DNA from: Tricholoma matsutake
Lineage: Eukaryota; Basidiomycota; Agaricomycetes; Agaricales; Tricholomataceae
Reading direction: 5' to 3'
Assembly: GCA_026075535.2 (NCBI GenBank)
Contig: AP026544.2
Span: 4,278,001 to 4,342,000, forward strand
Length of the DNA stretch: 64,000 nt
A program made the position numbers and the translations under genes. The notes beneath the pieces are model-generated. The model was not told where the DNA came from and searched no databases. It was given only the letters and a program-made list of their open reading frames with translations. This document shows positions 11,188 through 22,353 of this stretch, in pieces (the first letter of the stretch is position 1; the number at the start of each line of letters is the position of its first letter).

Positions 11188-12440
11188 ATGTCATCTTTCC
11201 TCTTGATGTTTGAATCTGGCATGGTCGACCATGTGAAAGCCATGCCCAAAATGGGTGAGGCTGAAGAAGTCAATTTCAAGATTTGGGGGAAAGGATTTTG
11301 CAAGAAAATGGTCAGTCCCAACACATTTTTGTTGTGTTTTGAGGATTAATGATGTGTTTTCAGTCTGAATAGGATGAGCTTGTGAATGGCTCTCATGGGG
11401 AGGGGATGTATTATTTTTGGATTTAGTGGAATGGGTAGAATGTGAGGAAGCAGGCAGCAGAGGTGCAGGCAGAAGTGGCAGAAGTGGCAGAAGCCAAACA
11501 TCAGAAGGAGGCAGAGCATCTTGAGGCCAGGTGACATGAAGAGGAGGAGGAGGAAAAATGCTCTGCAGAAGCTGCAAAGGCTGCAAAGCCCAAACAGCGA
11601 TGGCATGCTCTTTTGGAGACCTGGGCAACTCTGGCAGATGAGTTTTGTGCCAGGACAATCTCAAAAAAAGAGCTGAGGAAGCAAAGTGCAGTGATTCAAG
11701 CTGAGACTGAATCAATACAATGAGCCAAACTTGGTCAGGGTGAGGACAAGAGTGATGATGAAGGTGAGGTGAAGACCATTGAGGTATGCAAATGACAGAT
11801 AGTTGAGGACAATGAGGACAAGCTAAAAGATGAGGATAATGAGGTATTCATGAAAAAGACAAAGTTTGAGGAGGAGGCCCTCCTCAATTTCAAAGGACGA
11901 GTAAGTTGCACAAACTTTCAAACTACTTCAAACACTTAAGAAAATGTTTGTAGTGTGATCACTGTGTGAGATTTAAGAGTTGGATGACATGCATCATAGA
12001 CAACAGTGCGCCTAAGTGCCACAAATGTTTTCAAGAAGCCCAAGGGTGCTATTGGGAAGGGATTTCAAGGAAAGGAGTGGTGAAGGGGAAGGCAAGAAAC
12101 TGGTGGTGATGTGGGCAGCGCAGCCTTTGGAATGTCCAAAGCCAGGTAAGTGACAAATTCAAAAGGATTCAAACATGTTGCTAATGATTCATATGGTATA
12201 GTGCCACAAATTTGGGTTGTCGGACTATCAGAGATGGCAGAGGCAGGCTCTTCAAAGGTCCCAGGATGGACAAAGTGAGATGGAAAGGGAAAGGGGCACA
12301 AAGTTTGAGGACACGATGGACTGGACACTACAGAGCATCATCAAATGATTGCAGAGGAGGCAGCAAGAAAAGAGCTGCAGAGGGAAATGTTGGGGCAAGA
12401 AATTGAAGCTCTGTATGTGATGTTTGATGAAGAGGAGTAG
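11188..12440 (+). pseudogene. Gypsy-borne antisense gene, Zn2Cys6-like, copy 1
   Basis: I do not recognise a named family. The start, MSSFLLMFESGMVDHVKAMP, aligns with copy 2 at 37290. A shared N-terminal block ends F-K-I-W-G-K-G-F-C-K-K-M. An acidic, E/A/K-rich stretch follows, then CDHCVRFKSWMTC...C-HKC-FQEAQGC-YWEG, six cysteines spaced C-x2-C-x8-C-x8-C-x2-C-x6-C, close to a fungal Zn2Cys6 cluster. A charged, coiled-coil-like tail ends EIEALYVMFDEEE at the TAG. Introns are inferred at about 11309-11422, 11900-11961 (GTAAGT...TGTAG, just before the cysteine motif) and 12147-12203; the last two sit where copy 2 has them. Several in-frame TGA stops indicate decay. It is convergent with the integrase fragment downstream. 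Confidence 0.6.
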
Positions 12441-12794
12441 GGACTTTTTATTTTTTACTTTTTATTTTCATATTTCATAGATAAATTCATGAATTTTGTG
12501 ACACTGAAAGAAATGAATAAGAAATAAGTACAAGTTTAGAAAGATAACATTGTGAAATGTTCAGAATAAGATCTGTTTTTATGTTTTGAGTTTTATAAGT
12601 ATTGTGACAATTGTAAGGAAAATCATAAGAAAAAGATGTTACAAAATAAGGGAAAGGCTCAGAAGATCATCATGGCTGAAAAACCCTTGTAGAGTTTGCA
12701 TGACCACGTTATAGGGCAATATCGCGACTTGCATAGTACACTATAAGAATTTTGAAAAATCAATAATTTGTTAAATAATAGAGAAAGAGAAGGG

Positions 12795-13032
12795 CTAATC
12801 GTTTTTGAGGTCTGGGAATTCTTCATGAGGATCTTCATCAATGTCCAAAGTTGTTTGAAGTGCTTTGAGATGTTCTGCATCAATGTCGAGGAAGTTTGGA
12901 GGAAGGGGAATGGATTTCTGAGCTAAGTAGGGTAGGAGTTGGAATGCGGCAACAGGGCAATGAAATATGGTTCTGTCAAGTTCACAGATGATGTAGGCTC
13001 CTCTGAAGTTTTGATCAATGATGATATGCTCA
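12795..13032 (-). pseudogene. Gypsy integrase C-terminus, copy 1
   Basis: The minus strand encodes GAYIICELDRTIFHCPVAAF, then LLPYLAQKSIPLPPNF and a D/E-rich tail ending in TAG at 12795. The same segment closes the integrase at 41.4-41.8 kb (GGAYILCELDGSVL, PVAAF, PYLAQKLIPLP). Everything upstream in the minus direction (the rest of integrase, RT, gag, 5' LTR) is missing, so copy 1 is a 3'-end remnant. Confidence 0.8.
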
Positions 13033-13268
13033 ATTATCTACTGTATTGTAATGTACTGTACTGTCCAGGAAGCTATCCAATAGTGCATTCATTGGTTACT
13101 ATAGTAGGTACATATATATAGAGTGTTCAACAGCATCCACCAAACCCGTATCACTCAACACAATGTATGTGTTCAATAGACCATATCATTTGATACAGTG
13201 TAGCTTACCTGTGTGAGGGGAACACCACTGACAAAGGCAAGCCCTCAACAACACAGGGAGCCCCTGAC

Positions 13269-15318
13269 TAGGGACTGCCATGGATGGCCATGATCTGGAT
13301 GACCATCTGTGGATAGCATATATGGATGGCAATGGATATGGATATCACATGGGTGGTATCCATGGATGAATGGATGGTTACTATAAATGTATGAGTAAAT
13401 ATGGATAAGGAATGATACAGTGGGTAATGCTGGATAATCCCATCATGGGTACAGGTTTGGGATTGCTGAACACTGTACCCTTTGTTACAGGTATCACAGG
13501 TACCAGCACCTGACCTTCCCACAATACAAGCCTAAGAATAGTGAGGCATCCCGTGTCTGCCTCACTATTCCTAGGCTTGATTGCATCAAAACCCTACCAC
13601 CAGTTCTCATGCCAATCACCACCTGATCACCATCTCCCATATCAACATGCGCCACAGTCTCAGCTAGTGTTGCACTCATCATCCCTGCATGCTATTCCAC
13701 TCATTTGTGGCCCTTTTCCCTTTGGTAGATAACACTTATGTATGTATATATAGTGTTAATAAACAGTGGTTTACAAGTCCTTAATGGAGTTAAGACTCGT
13801 TCTTCAAACCTGGAATCAATGAAAAGTTCAGTGTGACCTGTTTTCCCCAGTCAGTAATTTTCAGCAACCATTACAAAAATTACTGACTTTACTAACTGTG
13901 GGAGTCAAAAATTTATAGTGATGTTATACATCATTCTAACCAGTTTTTTGAGCTGAGTTTCAAAATGACATGTACGTACATAGTGATGGGACCATCCATA
14001 TATAGTGATGTTATATACCATTCTGATTGGTTTTTTGAGCTGATTTCAAAAATGACATCAGGAGAGTCATGTGACCATGATATAAATGGAATATAGTGAT
14101 GTTATATACCATTCCGATTGGTTTGTTGAGCAGAGTTCAAAAATGACATTGGGAGAGTCATGTGACTTACCATAAATGGAATATAGTGACAGTTTGTTGA
14201 TCGGAGTTCAAAAATGGCATTGGGAGAGTCATGTGACTTACCATAAATGGAATATAGTGATGTTATATACCATTCTGATCAGTTTCTTGAGCTGAGTTCA
14301 AAAATGACATTGGGAGAGTCATGTGACTGACCATAAATGGAATATAGTGATGTTATATACCATTCTGATCTGTTTTTTGAGCTGAGTTCAAAAATGACAA
14401 TGAGAGTCTGTAGATGTCATTTTCAAACTCAGCTCAAAATCCTGGTTAGAATGGATATAACATCACTATATTCCATTTATGGTAAGTCACATGACTCTCC
14501 CAATGCCATTTCTGAACTCAGCTCAACAAACAGATCAGAATGGTATATAACATCACTATATTCCATTTACTCTCCCAATGTCATTTTTGAACTCCACTCA
14601 ACAAACCGATCGGAATGGTATATAACATCACTATATTCCATTTACATCATGGTCACATGACTCTCCTGATGTCATTTTTGAAATCAGCTCAAAAAACCTG
14701 TTAGAATGATGTATAACATCACTATAAATTTTTGACTCCTATAGGTAGTAAAGTCAGTAATTTTTGTAATGGTTGCTGAAAATTACTGACCATGGGGAAA
14801 ACAGACATGGAAAAATGGTCACACTGAATTTTTCATTGATTCCAGGTTTGAAGAACAAGTCTTAACTTTGTTAAGGACTCGTAACATTGAGATATAGAAG
14901 TTCTATTGGCCATTGGCTCATGGCAAGTGGCTAAATTAAAATTGCTTACCAATAACTGATGGAATCAACCAATGTTTGCAGAAGACCCTCCAGCTTTTGA
15001 GGTCCTCTACCATGTCAAATATTTTGAGACATTTACCTATTTTATTTGTGATGCTATAGCCAGATTATTGAAAACAAGTGGCTTGGCTAGTGGCCACACT
15101 ATGTGTGCCAACAAGGCACTCCAACAGGTAATTGACCTTGCTAAACCATTTTAATAGACTATGGTACATATATTACAGCATTTGAGAGCATAAAAAATAG
15201 TAGTATTCATATGGATACCCATGGATGATCCATGGATGCCACTCATATCCATGGACTTTAGTACATCATCCATGGATATTCACCTGGATGGACCCAGGTC
15301 CATCCATGGTAGTCCCTA
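13269..15318. mobile_element. hAT-like element with ATCCATGGAT-word ends, 8-bp TSD
   Basis: A perfect 8-bp duplication CCCCTGAC flanks it (13261-13268 and 15319-15326). Its TIRs read TAGGGACTGCCATGGATGG on the left and, inverted, TAGGGACTACCATGGATGG on the right. Subterminal arrays of ATCCATGG words fill 13277-13400 and 15195-15310. The termini match the hAT signature (TAGGG, 8-bp TSD). No transposase is present. The interior holds the foldback palindrome at 13769-14885 and a short unassigned ORF at 14972-15154. Confidence 0.85.
13769..14885. mobile_element. Large foldback palindrome with internal ~90-bp repeats
   Basis: The left arm from 13769 (CAAGTCCTTAATGGAGTTAA) and the right arm to 14885 are inverted copies over about 500 bp with only scattered differences. 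Each arm contains several direct copies of a roughly 90-bp unit starting ATATAGTGATGTTATA and including TGAGCTGAGTTCAAAAATGA (left starts near 13918, 14001, 14092, 14252 and 14343; right-arm inverted copies near 14450, 14545, 14625 and 14710). Unique loop sequence is minimal. It sits inside the hAT-like element. Either strand of a transcript would fold into a long hairpin. Confidence 0.8.
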
Positions 15319-15647
15319 CCCCTGACAGTGATGATGAGCACAAGGAGCAACCAGCAGTGAGGAAGGACCAGTACCAGCAGTGAGGACTAACAACAGTGGG
15401 AGCCATCTCTCATTTTCTCTTTTCCTACTTAGTAGATGCCCTCACAATACTTTATGTAATACATGTATACCAAATGTATACATCATTTAATATTGTATAC
15501 TCTTCCACCCTGCCATCCTAATTAGAGGTTGAATTCACCAATTATATATGCATAGTGAGCACAGATTTGCCCATTATACACTGGTCAAAACTTTTTTTCT
15601 GCCTTTGGCCAGAGCCCCCTCCCCCCTACCCTAGGTAGGTCATGGAA

Positions 15648-15830
15648 TCCCATTCTGCCATCCCCTTGCTTGCAATTGCAAAACTCAAGCAAAACTCAGT
15701 TTCTAGTCAGAGTGATGTTTTGCAAAAATGGTCATCTGATGTTGAACCTATCTTGCATTGAGGTATTGTTCTATTAGAGTCTCATTTTGCAAGCTACTGC
15801 AGGCTACTGCAAGGGGGTGGCAGAATGGGA
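15648..15830. mobile_element. Short TIR element
   Basis: TCCCATTCTGCCATCCCCTT at 15648 is inverted at 15811-15830 (AAGGGGGTGGCAGAATGGGA). A related sequence at 30322-30370 reads TTCCCGTTCCGCCATCCCCT. The two differ mainly as CG versus CA/TG, which looks like CpG decay of the 15-kb copy. No TSD was established. Confidence 0.45.
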
Positions 15831-15839
15831 CTTCTGCAT

Positions 15840-17944
15840 ACTTGTCCAATTGGGCCATGGCTAAAGCCTGGCATGAACAAGTCCTCTAAGATCTACTTAT
15901 ATATATGTGTGCATAGGTTGTAGGCTTACCTTGGTGCCAGGTGAAGTAAACTAAGCAAATCAAATGTAACTACTACTAAGAGAGATGATGAAAGAATGAC
16001 AAAAGAGTAACAAATATCTAAAATGTCCAATATTGTCTTGAGCATGATATCTTCACAGTAAATACTACCAACAAGTGATCAGTTTCATCTGGAATTGGTT
16101 GACTGTTCATGTACAAAAGGGAGGTAGTGCCTGTGTCTTAACTGGTATTTCCATCAACTAACACTTAGTATTAATGACCTACATTACAATCACTAGCAAA
16201 AATCATAACAATCCTCTGAGAATTTCAATGAAATTATGTACAGTGTAAATAATGAGTATAAAAGGGAGTGAGGGAGAGGGGGAGTAAGGGGGAGGGGAGG
16301 GAGGAGGGGAGAGAGGAGAGAGGGGAGAGTGAGGGGAAGGCAGAGAAGGGAGGAGGGTGAGGAGGGAGAAGGGCCAAAAGGTTAGTAAAACAAAACACAA
16401 AAAAAAAGAAGAAAAAAATATCTACAGCCCAAATGATGATGTGCATCATTTGGGCCATTTCATCGTGTTGTTTCTCGGCATTGTTCCCCTTCCCTGCTGC
16501 TGTTGGCTCATACACACCAGCCTTGCCCCCTATGAGCAGTTGCTCATAGTGGAGGGGTCTGGTGCCATGGGCATCATCATCTGGGGCTGGTGCTGGGTTG
16601 CTGTTGTCGCCAGTCATCTGTCGCAGGGACAAAAAGAAAACGAAAAAAAACTTACTTATGGCCCAGGAGATGTTGAGATCTCCTGGGCCTCGTTCCCACT
16701 CCCCTTTGTTTCCCTCTTGTCTTGTGTCATCCCTGTGGACCCTGCCCCCCTCGCTGTTCCCATCATAGTTGTGGTCATGGTTGTCATTATTGTTGTCATC
16801 CCCACCCCATTCCCAGCAGTCATTTATGGTGGTGGGTCGGGATGCTGCTGTGGTCATGCTTGCAGGTGCAGCGAGTGTTGTCTTGGCTCTGTTTGTCATT
16901 CCCCTCATAGCCAGTATGCCACCCATGATCCACCCCACAAGCAGTTGCTCATGGGCCTGGAAATGGGTGGTGTGTCGTTTGGAACCTGGTGCCTTGGGTG
17001 GGTAGTGCTAGGGCCTGCAGGTTGTCGTTTGGGGTGTTAGTGCCAGTGCTGGTGCCGGGGTCATCATTGGGCATCCCAGGGTCGTTGCCTCATCATTGTT
17101 GTGGGGTCCTGGGGTTGTTCATCATCATGGTGGGGCCCTGGTGCTTGTTCCTCATCGTCATCGGTGCCTACCATCGTCCACTCGCCCTACCCAACCTGCA
17201 AGCAGGTGCTTGCAGTGGTGAGGATGGGTGGTGTTTGGTGTTGTTGTGGAACTTTCTTTCAGGGGGTTTGAGGGGTCAGTGTGACATGGCGCATGTATGG
17301 GGGTTGCTGGGTGCTTACCAGGTGGGTATCCCCTTCTGGGGTCTCCCGGCATCCCTCTGCACCCTCCTAGCCTGTGTTGACAGCCTCACACCCCATTTGG
17401 ATGGGGAGAAGGGGTTAGTCCGGCATCTGGGGTCATGGTGCATTTTGTGTCTGGGTCTGTCATCACTAGTGGTTTAGATCCCAAAAAATGAAGAAAAACA
17501 TTTAGTTAGTTGATTGATAAACACAAGCAAAAAAACAAAAACAAAAAACATATCTAGGGCCCAAATGATGGTTGCGTCATTTGGGCTCGCGTTGTATCCA
17601 AAATCACTTGTTTGCAGCCAGCACTGGTTCTTGCTGCTGTGGGAGTGGGGCATGGGAGTGGTGGTGCTGGGTGTAAGTGGTGCTTATAGATGGAAGTGGT
17701 CGTGCTGGCAGACAGGCTGGTTGATGGAAGTGGTGGTACAGTGAGCTGAAAGTTCAAATTGAACCATGAGACTTACTTTCCATTTTAGTCCAAAATCCAC
17801 ATGTCGGAAGAACCCACTGACTTTGAAAGTCTGTAGGGGCTGATGTTCAAAAAAAGTTTATTTGACACCTGGCATTAACCATTACATTTTGATGGCATGT
17901 TCATCAGGTTATCAAGACAAGTCCAAGGTATGAGGACTCATAAA
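15840..17944. mobile_element. Composite hairpin element, copy 1 (uninterrupted)
   Basis: It starts ACTTGTCCAATTGGGCCATG and ends near a small hairpin AAGTCC...GGACTCATAA (17929-17943). It matches 52414-55828 nearly throughout, apart from the solo LTR there. The interior carries long hairpins (GGCCCAAATGAT near 16427, CCCAGGAGATGTT near 16661, GGGCCCAAATGATGG near 17557), short palindromes (CTATGAGCAGTTGCTCATAG at 16527, AAGCAGTTGCTCATGGG at 16937, CTGCAAGCAGGTGCTTGCAG at 17197) and minus-strand intron-like tracts beside the hairpins. Overlapping ORFs of up to about 230 codons are compositionally biased and not conserved as protein, so I do not call genes. Confidence 0.7.
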
Positions 17945-17988
17945 CAGATCAGAGGGACTGTTGTTGAGATTACAGTCCACACCTCAAG

Positions 17989-19601
17989 ATGAACTTGCTC
18001 CTCTCTTCAATCATGCCTCCTAGCAATCATCCATATGGTTCTCTGTGCTATGAAATAGTAGACTGGATCATAGGGCTCAGCTTTATTGGCTTGTCCTGTT
18101 CCACTAGCATCCACATCACACGCTCAGAAGTTCATCTACATTGGCTCAGTCTGCAACATACATCCACGGTCTTCCATACTATTCTTGACAGTCACCCCCA
18201 ACCCCTTTGTAATATTTGATATCAAATTCAACAATGATGGCGCCTCTCATAAACTTATTGAAACATTCCTCCAATTTGGGCGATGGTCGGATTTGATAGA
18301 CAATTTGCGAACATCAAACATAATGCTATGTCTGTTAATATCTGACTCAGACAGTTATGGCTCATTGGAGTACACTGGAATAATGGATAAAATATTTGAC
18401 ATGTTTGATGGAAGGCATGTTTTCAGTGCCTTGACCATGCTTTGCATTGAAATTAGATCACCACACATTTATTCCATTGCCATTCCTGTGTTCCCAAACC
18501 TCAACCACCTGTACTTTCTGATAAGGGGAGTCCCCACCTGCATCTTGATGAGGTGGGTCATCAGACATCGGAATTCCCCCATCACATATCAAATTGAGCT
18601 CCCTAGACTTAAATGTCTTATTGTTGATGCCAATGGCATTGGACAGGTGTTGTTCGGAAACCTTCCATCTATCACAGTCCTGGCGGTGTGTTATATGCAT
18701 GCATGTGGCATCGTAGAGTATGGCTCGACTCTTTCCTGCACCTTGATGGGCATAGACGCCCTGTTCACAGACTTCAATGGTATTGCCAAAAACCTGACCA
18801 ATGTTGAAATCTTGGTCAAGGTAAACTGGCTACCCGATCTTGGGACACTCCATTTGCCTGTCGCCACCAAGTTTGTTATTTATGCAGCAGGTCACTACCA
18901 CTGTGCCAGTCCCTTACTTCCCATGGTCAAGATAGATGCTCCATTGTTGGAAACAGGGCGCTTTTATTTAGCTGATACTCATTGCATTGATTTTCCCACC
19001 AGCACTTTCCAATCGTCTATCAAACATGTCACCATCATGACCCCGAATCAAGCTGCACCTCAGCCCAGGCTCTATGCATCCACACCTTGGACCTTCTACG
19101 ACTGCTTAGTTTCATTCCCTCAATTGGAGGATGCCATCATTGCTGTTCATGGCATTGAACTTACCCCAATGAATTTACTGCAAATCAAATGGCCCAAGCT
19201 TAAGAAACTTGCCCTTGCCCTCGAGCCTGGAATCGCAAACCTGGTGTCTCACATTTATCTTCCCTCTATACAACAAGCTTGCATCATCTTCCTGGAGTGG
19301 TGCACAGAATTGGTCTGGCTAGAGAAGTACATCTTTGGAGATGAGAATGCTGGGTTAGAGTTGGACGAGGTGGAGGACTTTGAGGGCAGCGATACCATGC
19401 ACTCAGAGTTGGACCATATAGATGAAGGCAGCGCTCAACCAGGGCAAGATGATGATTCTGAAAATGGGAGCAATGACCAAAATGCTGATGAAATGCTCAC
19501 CGCTATTAGTCTTGGGGTTCTGTCTTGTTACAAGGAAGAGATTGATTTGTTTTCTCAGCATTTTCCACACATGCCTCTGGCTAAATGCTCAAATCCACAC
19601 A
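17989..19601 (+). pseudogene. F-box/LRR-like gene, copy 1, frameshifted and 3'-truncated
   Basis: It resembles the large agaricomycete class of F-box-like proteins with degenerate leucine-rich C-terminal regions. Runs such as FSALTMLCIEIRSP, PVFPNLNHLYFLIRGVP, TFYDCLVSFPQLEDAI and KWPKLKKLALALEPG are shared with copy 2 at about 85% by eye. The N-terminus opens at Met 17989 (a PPSNHPYGSLCYEIVDWIIG stretch could be a weak F-box). A cytosine run at 18192-18196 has one more C than copy 2 and shifts the frame. Homology stops at 19601 where element DNA begins; the open frame runs on to 19714 but is foreign. The missing C-terminus lies inverted at 20690-20767. Membership of the class is inferred from style, not from a scored domain. 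Confidence 0.6.
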
Positions 19602-19949
19602 GTACTTTACACTCCCCCCCCAGTCTGAGTGGACTCCGCTCAGACTCTGCTTGGACACTCAGACACTCAGACTGTCCAAGGACTTCACTCAGACTGTCCG
19701 AGTTGTCTGAGTAAAGTCCGAGGACTGCACTCAGACTGCACTCAGACTTTGCTTGGACAACATCAATTGTGCATTTATTTACACCTTCTAAAGTACTGTC
19801 CAAGTAAACTTAGAGAAAGTCTTATAAGTCTCACAAAATAATGTGTGCACAGCAGGAATTGAACCAACAGCCTTCTGGACTAGCAATCACATGACAACAA
19901 AACATGCACACTCTACCACTTAAGCCAAGTAGTCATTTCAAGTTACATT
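19602..19949. mobile_element. Left terminal part of the TTTACACTCCCCCC element (split by inversion)
   Basis: It begins CAGTACTTTACACTCCCCCC in the F-box C-terminal region, continues through CAGACTGTCC-type words, and ends at AGTTACAT. It matches 44960-45275, where the sequence runs on into the element interior. Here it stops and joins an inverted F-box N-terminus at 19949/19950. Confidence 0.7.
19846..19935 (-). other. tRNA-like sequence with A and B boxes
   Basis: On the minus strand TGGCTTAAGTGG (19916-19927) fits a pol III A box and GGTTCAATTCC (19855-19865) a perfect B box, about 50 bp apart. The cloverleaf is decayed and the acceptor ends do not pair well, so a working tRNA is unlikely. 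It reads outward, toward the element's end. A near-identical copy is at 45172-45262. Confidence 0.55.
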
Positions 19950-20000
19950 AGAGAGCCATATGGAAAATTGCTAGGAGGCATGATCAGACAGAGGAGCAAT
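19950..20000 (-). pseudogene. Inverted N-terminal piece of F-box copy 2
   Basis: In reverse complement this reads ATCATGCCTCCTAGCAA and CCATATGGCTCTCT, matching the start region of copy 1 at 17995-18045. Copy 2 begins abruptly at 22354 with exactly the next bases (GCTATGAAG...). It is therefore the missing beginning of copy 2, moved by an inversion. Confidence 0.7.
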
Positions 20001-20689
20001 TAGTCTCGAGGGGTGGTCTCAATGGGAATCTTTTGCATCTGTTTTCTATCGACTGCTTTTGCTCACTTTGTTATCAGATTCTTACTAAGAAACTCAATGG
20101 TGTTGCAAATGCTTATCCCTGTCACAAAGCCCACTGTGGTGCTTCTTTTTCTTGGTTGCCTCACCCGCAGGACATATTTCATAGCCTTGATGTCATGGTT
20201 GCAGCTGTGTAGTAGCCATCCAACCAACAACACTGAGGTTGTGGCCAAAAGGCATGGCTATTACAGTGATCCAAAAGTTAGCTTGATACCTGGTTGATCG
20301 AGGGTTGATTTTAAGTCCTCCAGTATTATGATGGTCTGTCCTGACCTTCCAAGTGCCCAATCATATAGGCCATCCTCGGCAGATTGTTTTGTTAGTTGCC
20401 GGATATAATGTCATAGTAGGTTGCCATGCCATCCCCCTCACCCTCCCTTCCCTATTGGTTGCTTCATCTATTTCCATTCTAGTTCTGGCTTCTGCTTCTC
20501 ATTCATGGTCATAACCTGCTCACCTCTTTAGAGTTACCGCTGGTTTCACCTGAATGCAGCCAGAAGCCCGAGCTGCGATTGCCTTCTGCTAGGGTCAGTG
20601 CAGTTTACAATGTAGATATTAAGTAACAAATTGTATATAAGTAACAGTAGCTTTGGAAATGCTATAGACTAGTTACATGTCACATAATT
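20001..20689. other. Inverted intergenic segment between the two F-box genes
   Basis: No gene recognised. By the inversion model this was the spacer between copy 1's 3' end and copy 2's 5' end, now reversed. It carries no hairpin modules and retains some CpG. Confidence 0.45.
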
Positions 20690-20767
20690 ATGATTCAACT
20701 TTGAATATGTCAAGTGGCCCAGGAATTACATCAAAGTGATATGAGTCTGGAGGCTGTGGATTTGAGG
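20690..20767 (-). pseudogene. Inverted C-terminal piece of F-box copy 1
   Basis: The minus strand encodes NPQPPDSYHFDVIPGPLDIF, matching the C-terminus of copy 2 (NPQHPDQYHFDMVPLDIFQ). It directly abuts the right end of the element at 20768. Copy 1 lacks this piece at its own 3' end. Confidence 0.75.
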
Positions 20768-20814
20768 TCTTTACACTTCCCCCCCAATCTGAGCAGACTC
20801 CGCTCGGACACTCA

Positions 20815-20905
20815 GACTGTCTGAGTACTGTCCGAGTACTGTCTGAGTACTGTCCAAGTACTGTCTGAGTACTGTCCAAGTACTGTCTGAGTACTGTCTG
20901 AGGAC
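20815..20905. repeat. Tandem ~11-bp repeat GTACTGTCYRA
   Basis: About eight units of GTACTGTC(C/T)(G/A)AG lie head to tail. They are part of the element's subterminal word array; degenerate relatives occur at 19615-19760, 45000-45080 and 47580-47770. Confidence 0.8.
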
Positions 20906-21067
20906 TTTGCTTGGACTTTGCTTGGACTTCTTTGGCTGAAAGTCCTGCCAAACTAAATGTCCAGTCCGAGCTGAGTCTGAGCTGAGTCCTCGGACTGTCC
21001 GAGTGGACCAGGACTCATACAGTCCTAGGACTGTCTGAGTTGCTTATATAATTGACTGAAAAATCAG

Positions 21068-21150
21068 TGGCTACCACAGGGATTGAACCCTTGTAGTCAC
21101 ATGATAAAGTACATTTAAGGCAACAATATAACTGTTAGACTAAAGTATCA
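21068..21150 (-). other. tRNA-like sequence, second type
   Basis: The minus strand has TAGTCTAACAG (21132-21142; A-box-like) and a perfect B box within GGGTTCAATCCC (21078-21089), followed by a GGTAGCC acceptor-like end. The same sequence lies at 47470-47555 on the plus strand. It is different from the 19.85-kb type, so one element carries two distinct tRNA-like segments, one near each end. Confidence 0.5.
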
Positions 21151-21371
21151 TTACAGGTAGATAGTTTTATCTCTCTATGTACCACCCCGGCTGTGATGAC
21201 AAATCAACACAGCCGCGTCACCAACGATGATGCCAGCTCATCATTGATCATCATCGTTCACCACCAACCACCACCACCACCACTTGACGACGATGCCTCC
21301 CACATCCCGCTGCTGCCACTGCCCCCTGAACACCCCACAGCCATGGGCCCCGTGCCAGCACACGATGAAAT

Positions 21372-21832
21372 GGGCCCAAACAACTCTATCGTTGTTTGGG
21401 CCCCAGGTGAGTTTTTTCTTTTTTCTTTTCTCATGTTTTCTTTAAGCTAACACATTTTTTCATTAATTATAGGTTATATCTATACTGTAGCAGCACAATG
21501 ACCCCAAAACCACCAAACAAGGAACAATGACAAGACCACAACCCAGCAGCCGCCCCTGCCAGTGTGAGCAACTGCTTGCATGGGGGAGAGCGGCTGCTAA
21601 CAATGACAATGACCACAGGGAATGACGACAGTTAGGGGAGACCCCAACGACAGCCAGCACCCCCCATAACCGCTGCAGGCAACTGCTCACAGGGTGGATG
21701 GGGGGTGTGAGAGTGCAGGTACTGACAGGGAGACAAAAAAGGCCCAAGAGACATCAACGTCTCTTGGGTTCTAGATAAGTTTTTTTTTTCCTTTTCTCAT
21801 TTCATTTTTCGATTCTAACCAACTTTTTTTAG
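21372..21832 (+). other. Two hairpin plus intron-like modules
   Basis: Module 1: a GGGCCCAAACAA..TTGTTTGGGCCC hairpin (21372-21403), then a 66-nt tract GTGAGT...GCTAACA...TATAG (21407-21472). Module 2: a CCCAAGAGAC..GTCTCTTGGG hairpin (21743-21768), then a tract that starts GATAAGT, i.e. a donor G-T changed to G-A, and ends TTTTTTAG (21832) with TCTAACC before it. The matching tract in the 45-kb copy (45742-45796, minus) keeps the donor GTAAGT. Confidence 0.6.
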
Positions 21833-22353
21833 GTACAAACTACTACTGGCGATGACGATGGTGGGGGGACACCACCACCACCACTGCTGCGAGCCCCTGC
21901 TCACAGGGTGGAAGGTGAGGGTGAAGAGACAAGGGGGAAGGGAGACAAGGGGGAAGGGAGATGAGAGGGAAGGGAGACGAGAGGGAAGGGAGATGAGAGG
22001 GAAGGGAGATGAGGGGGAAGGGAGACGATGACACCCACCCCATGCCTACAAGCATTTGCTCATGGGGTGGTTTGGGGGGGAGAAGAATGGGGACAGGAGA
22101 GCAAGACAGCCAGGGGACAACCCAGGGAGAGACGAATGCCGCCACGAGCAACTGTTGCTCGTGGTGGGTGTTTTTAATTTATTTTTATTATTGATAGTTA
22201 CAGCCCCCTCCCTTTGAGCTTGCAAGGGGAGGGCTTAGTATTATTTAATTACCCATATTAATTACCCCTCGCACAGATGTGAGGGGGTCAATTCAATAAT
22301 CTATTCATGATATATATAAAAATTAGATTTCAGTAATAAATAGATATGATGCT

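Larger units (their letters stand above)
20768..22350. mobile_element. Right part and interior of the TTTACACTCCCCCC element, inverted
   Basis: It begins with CTTTACACTTCCCCCCC, continues through a tandem GTACTGTC array, a tRNA-like segment, two hairpin-plus-intron modules and several GAGCA..TGCTC palindromes, and ends at CAGTAATAAATAGATAT. This is the reverse complement of 45276-47796 without the nested 46298-47088 element. The adjoining F-box copy 2 starts at 22354. Confidence 0.75.

Noticed and set aside
10951..11349. Met at 10951 as the start of the antisense gene
   Set aside because: The first 79 codons run through the LTR edge, polypurine tract and palindrome; similarity with copy 2 begins at Met 11188.
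16234..16938. Long overlapping ORFs (up to 234 codons) on both strands of the composite element
   Set aside because: They are biased (H, P, S, G, W), overlap on both strands, include hairpin stems and are not kept as protein between the two element copies.
18086..18190. Start of F-box copy 1 at the Met at 18086
   Set aside because: That frame before 18190 does not match copy 2; the matching frame is the one opening at 17989, which shifts at the extra C near 18194.
19846..19935. A functional tRNA gene
   Set aside because: A and B boxes fit, but acceptor and anticodon stems do not pair convincingly and the sequence recurs inside a mobile element.
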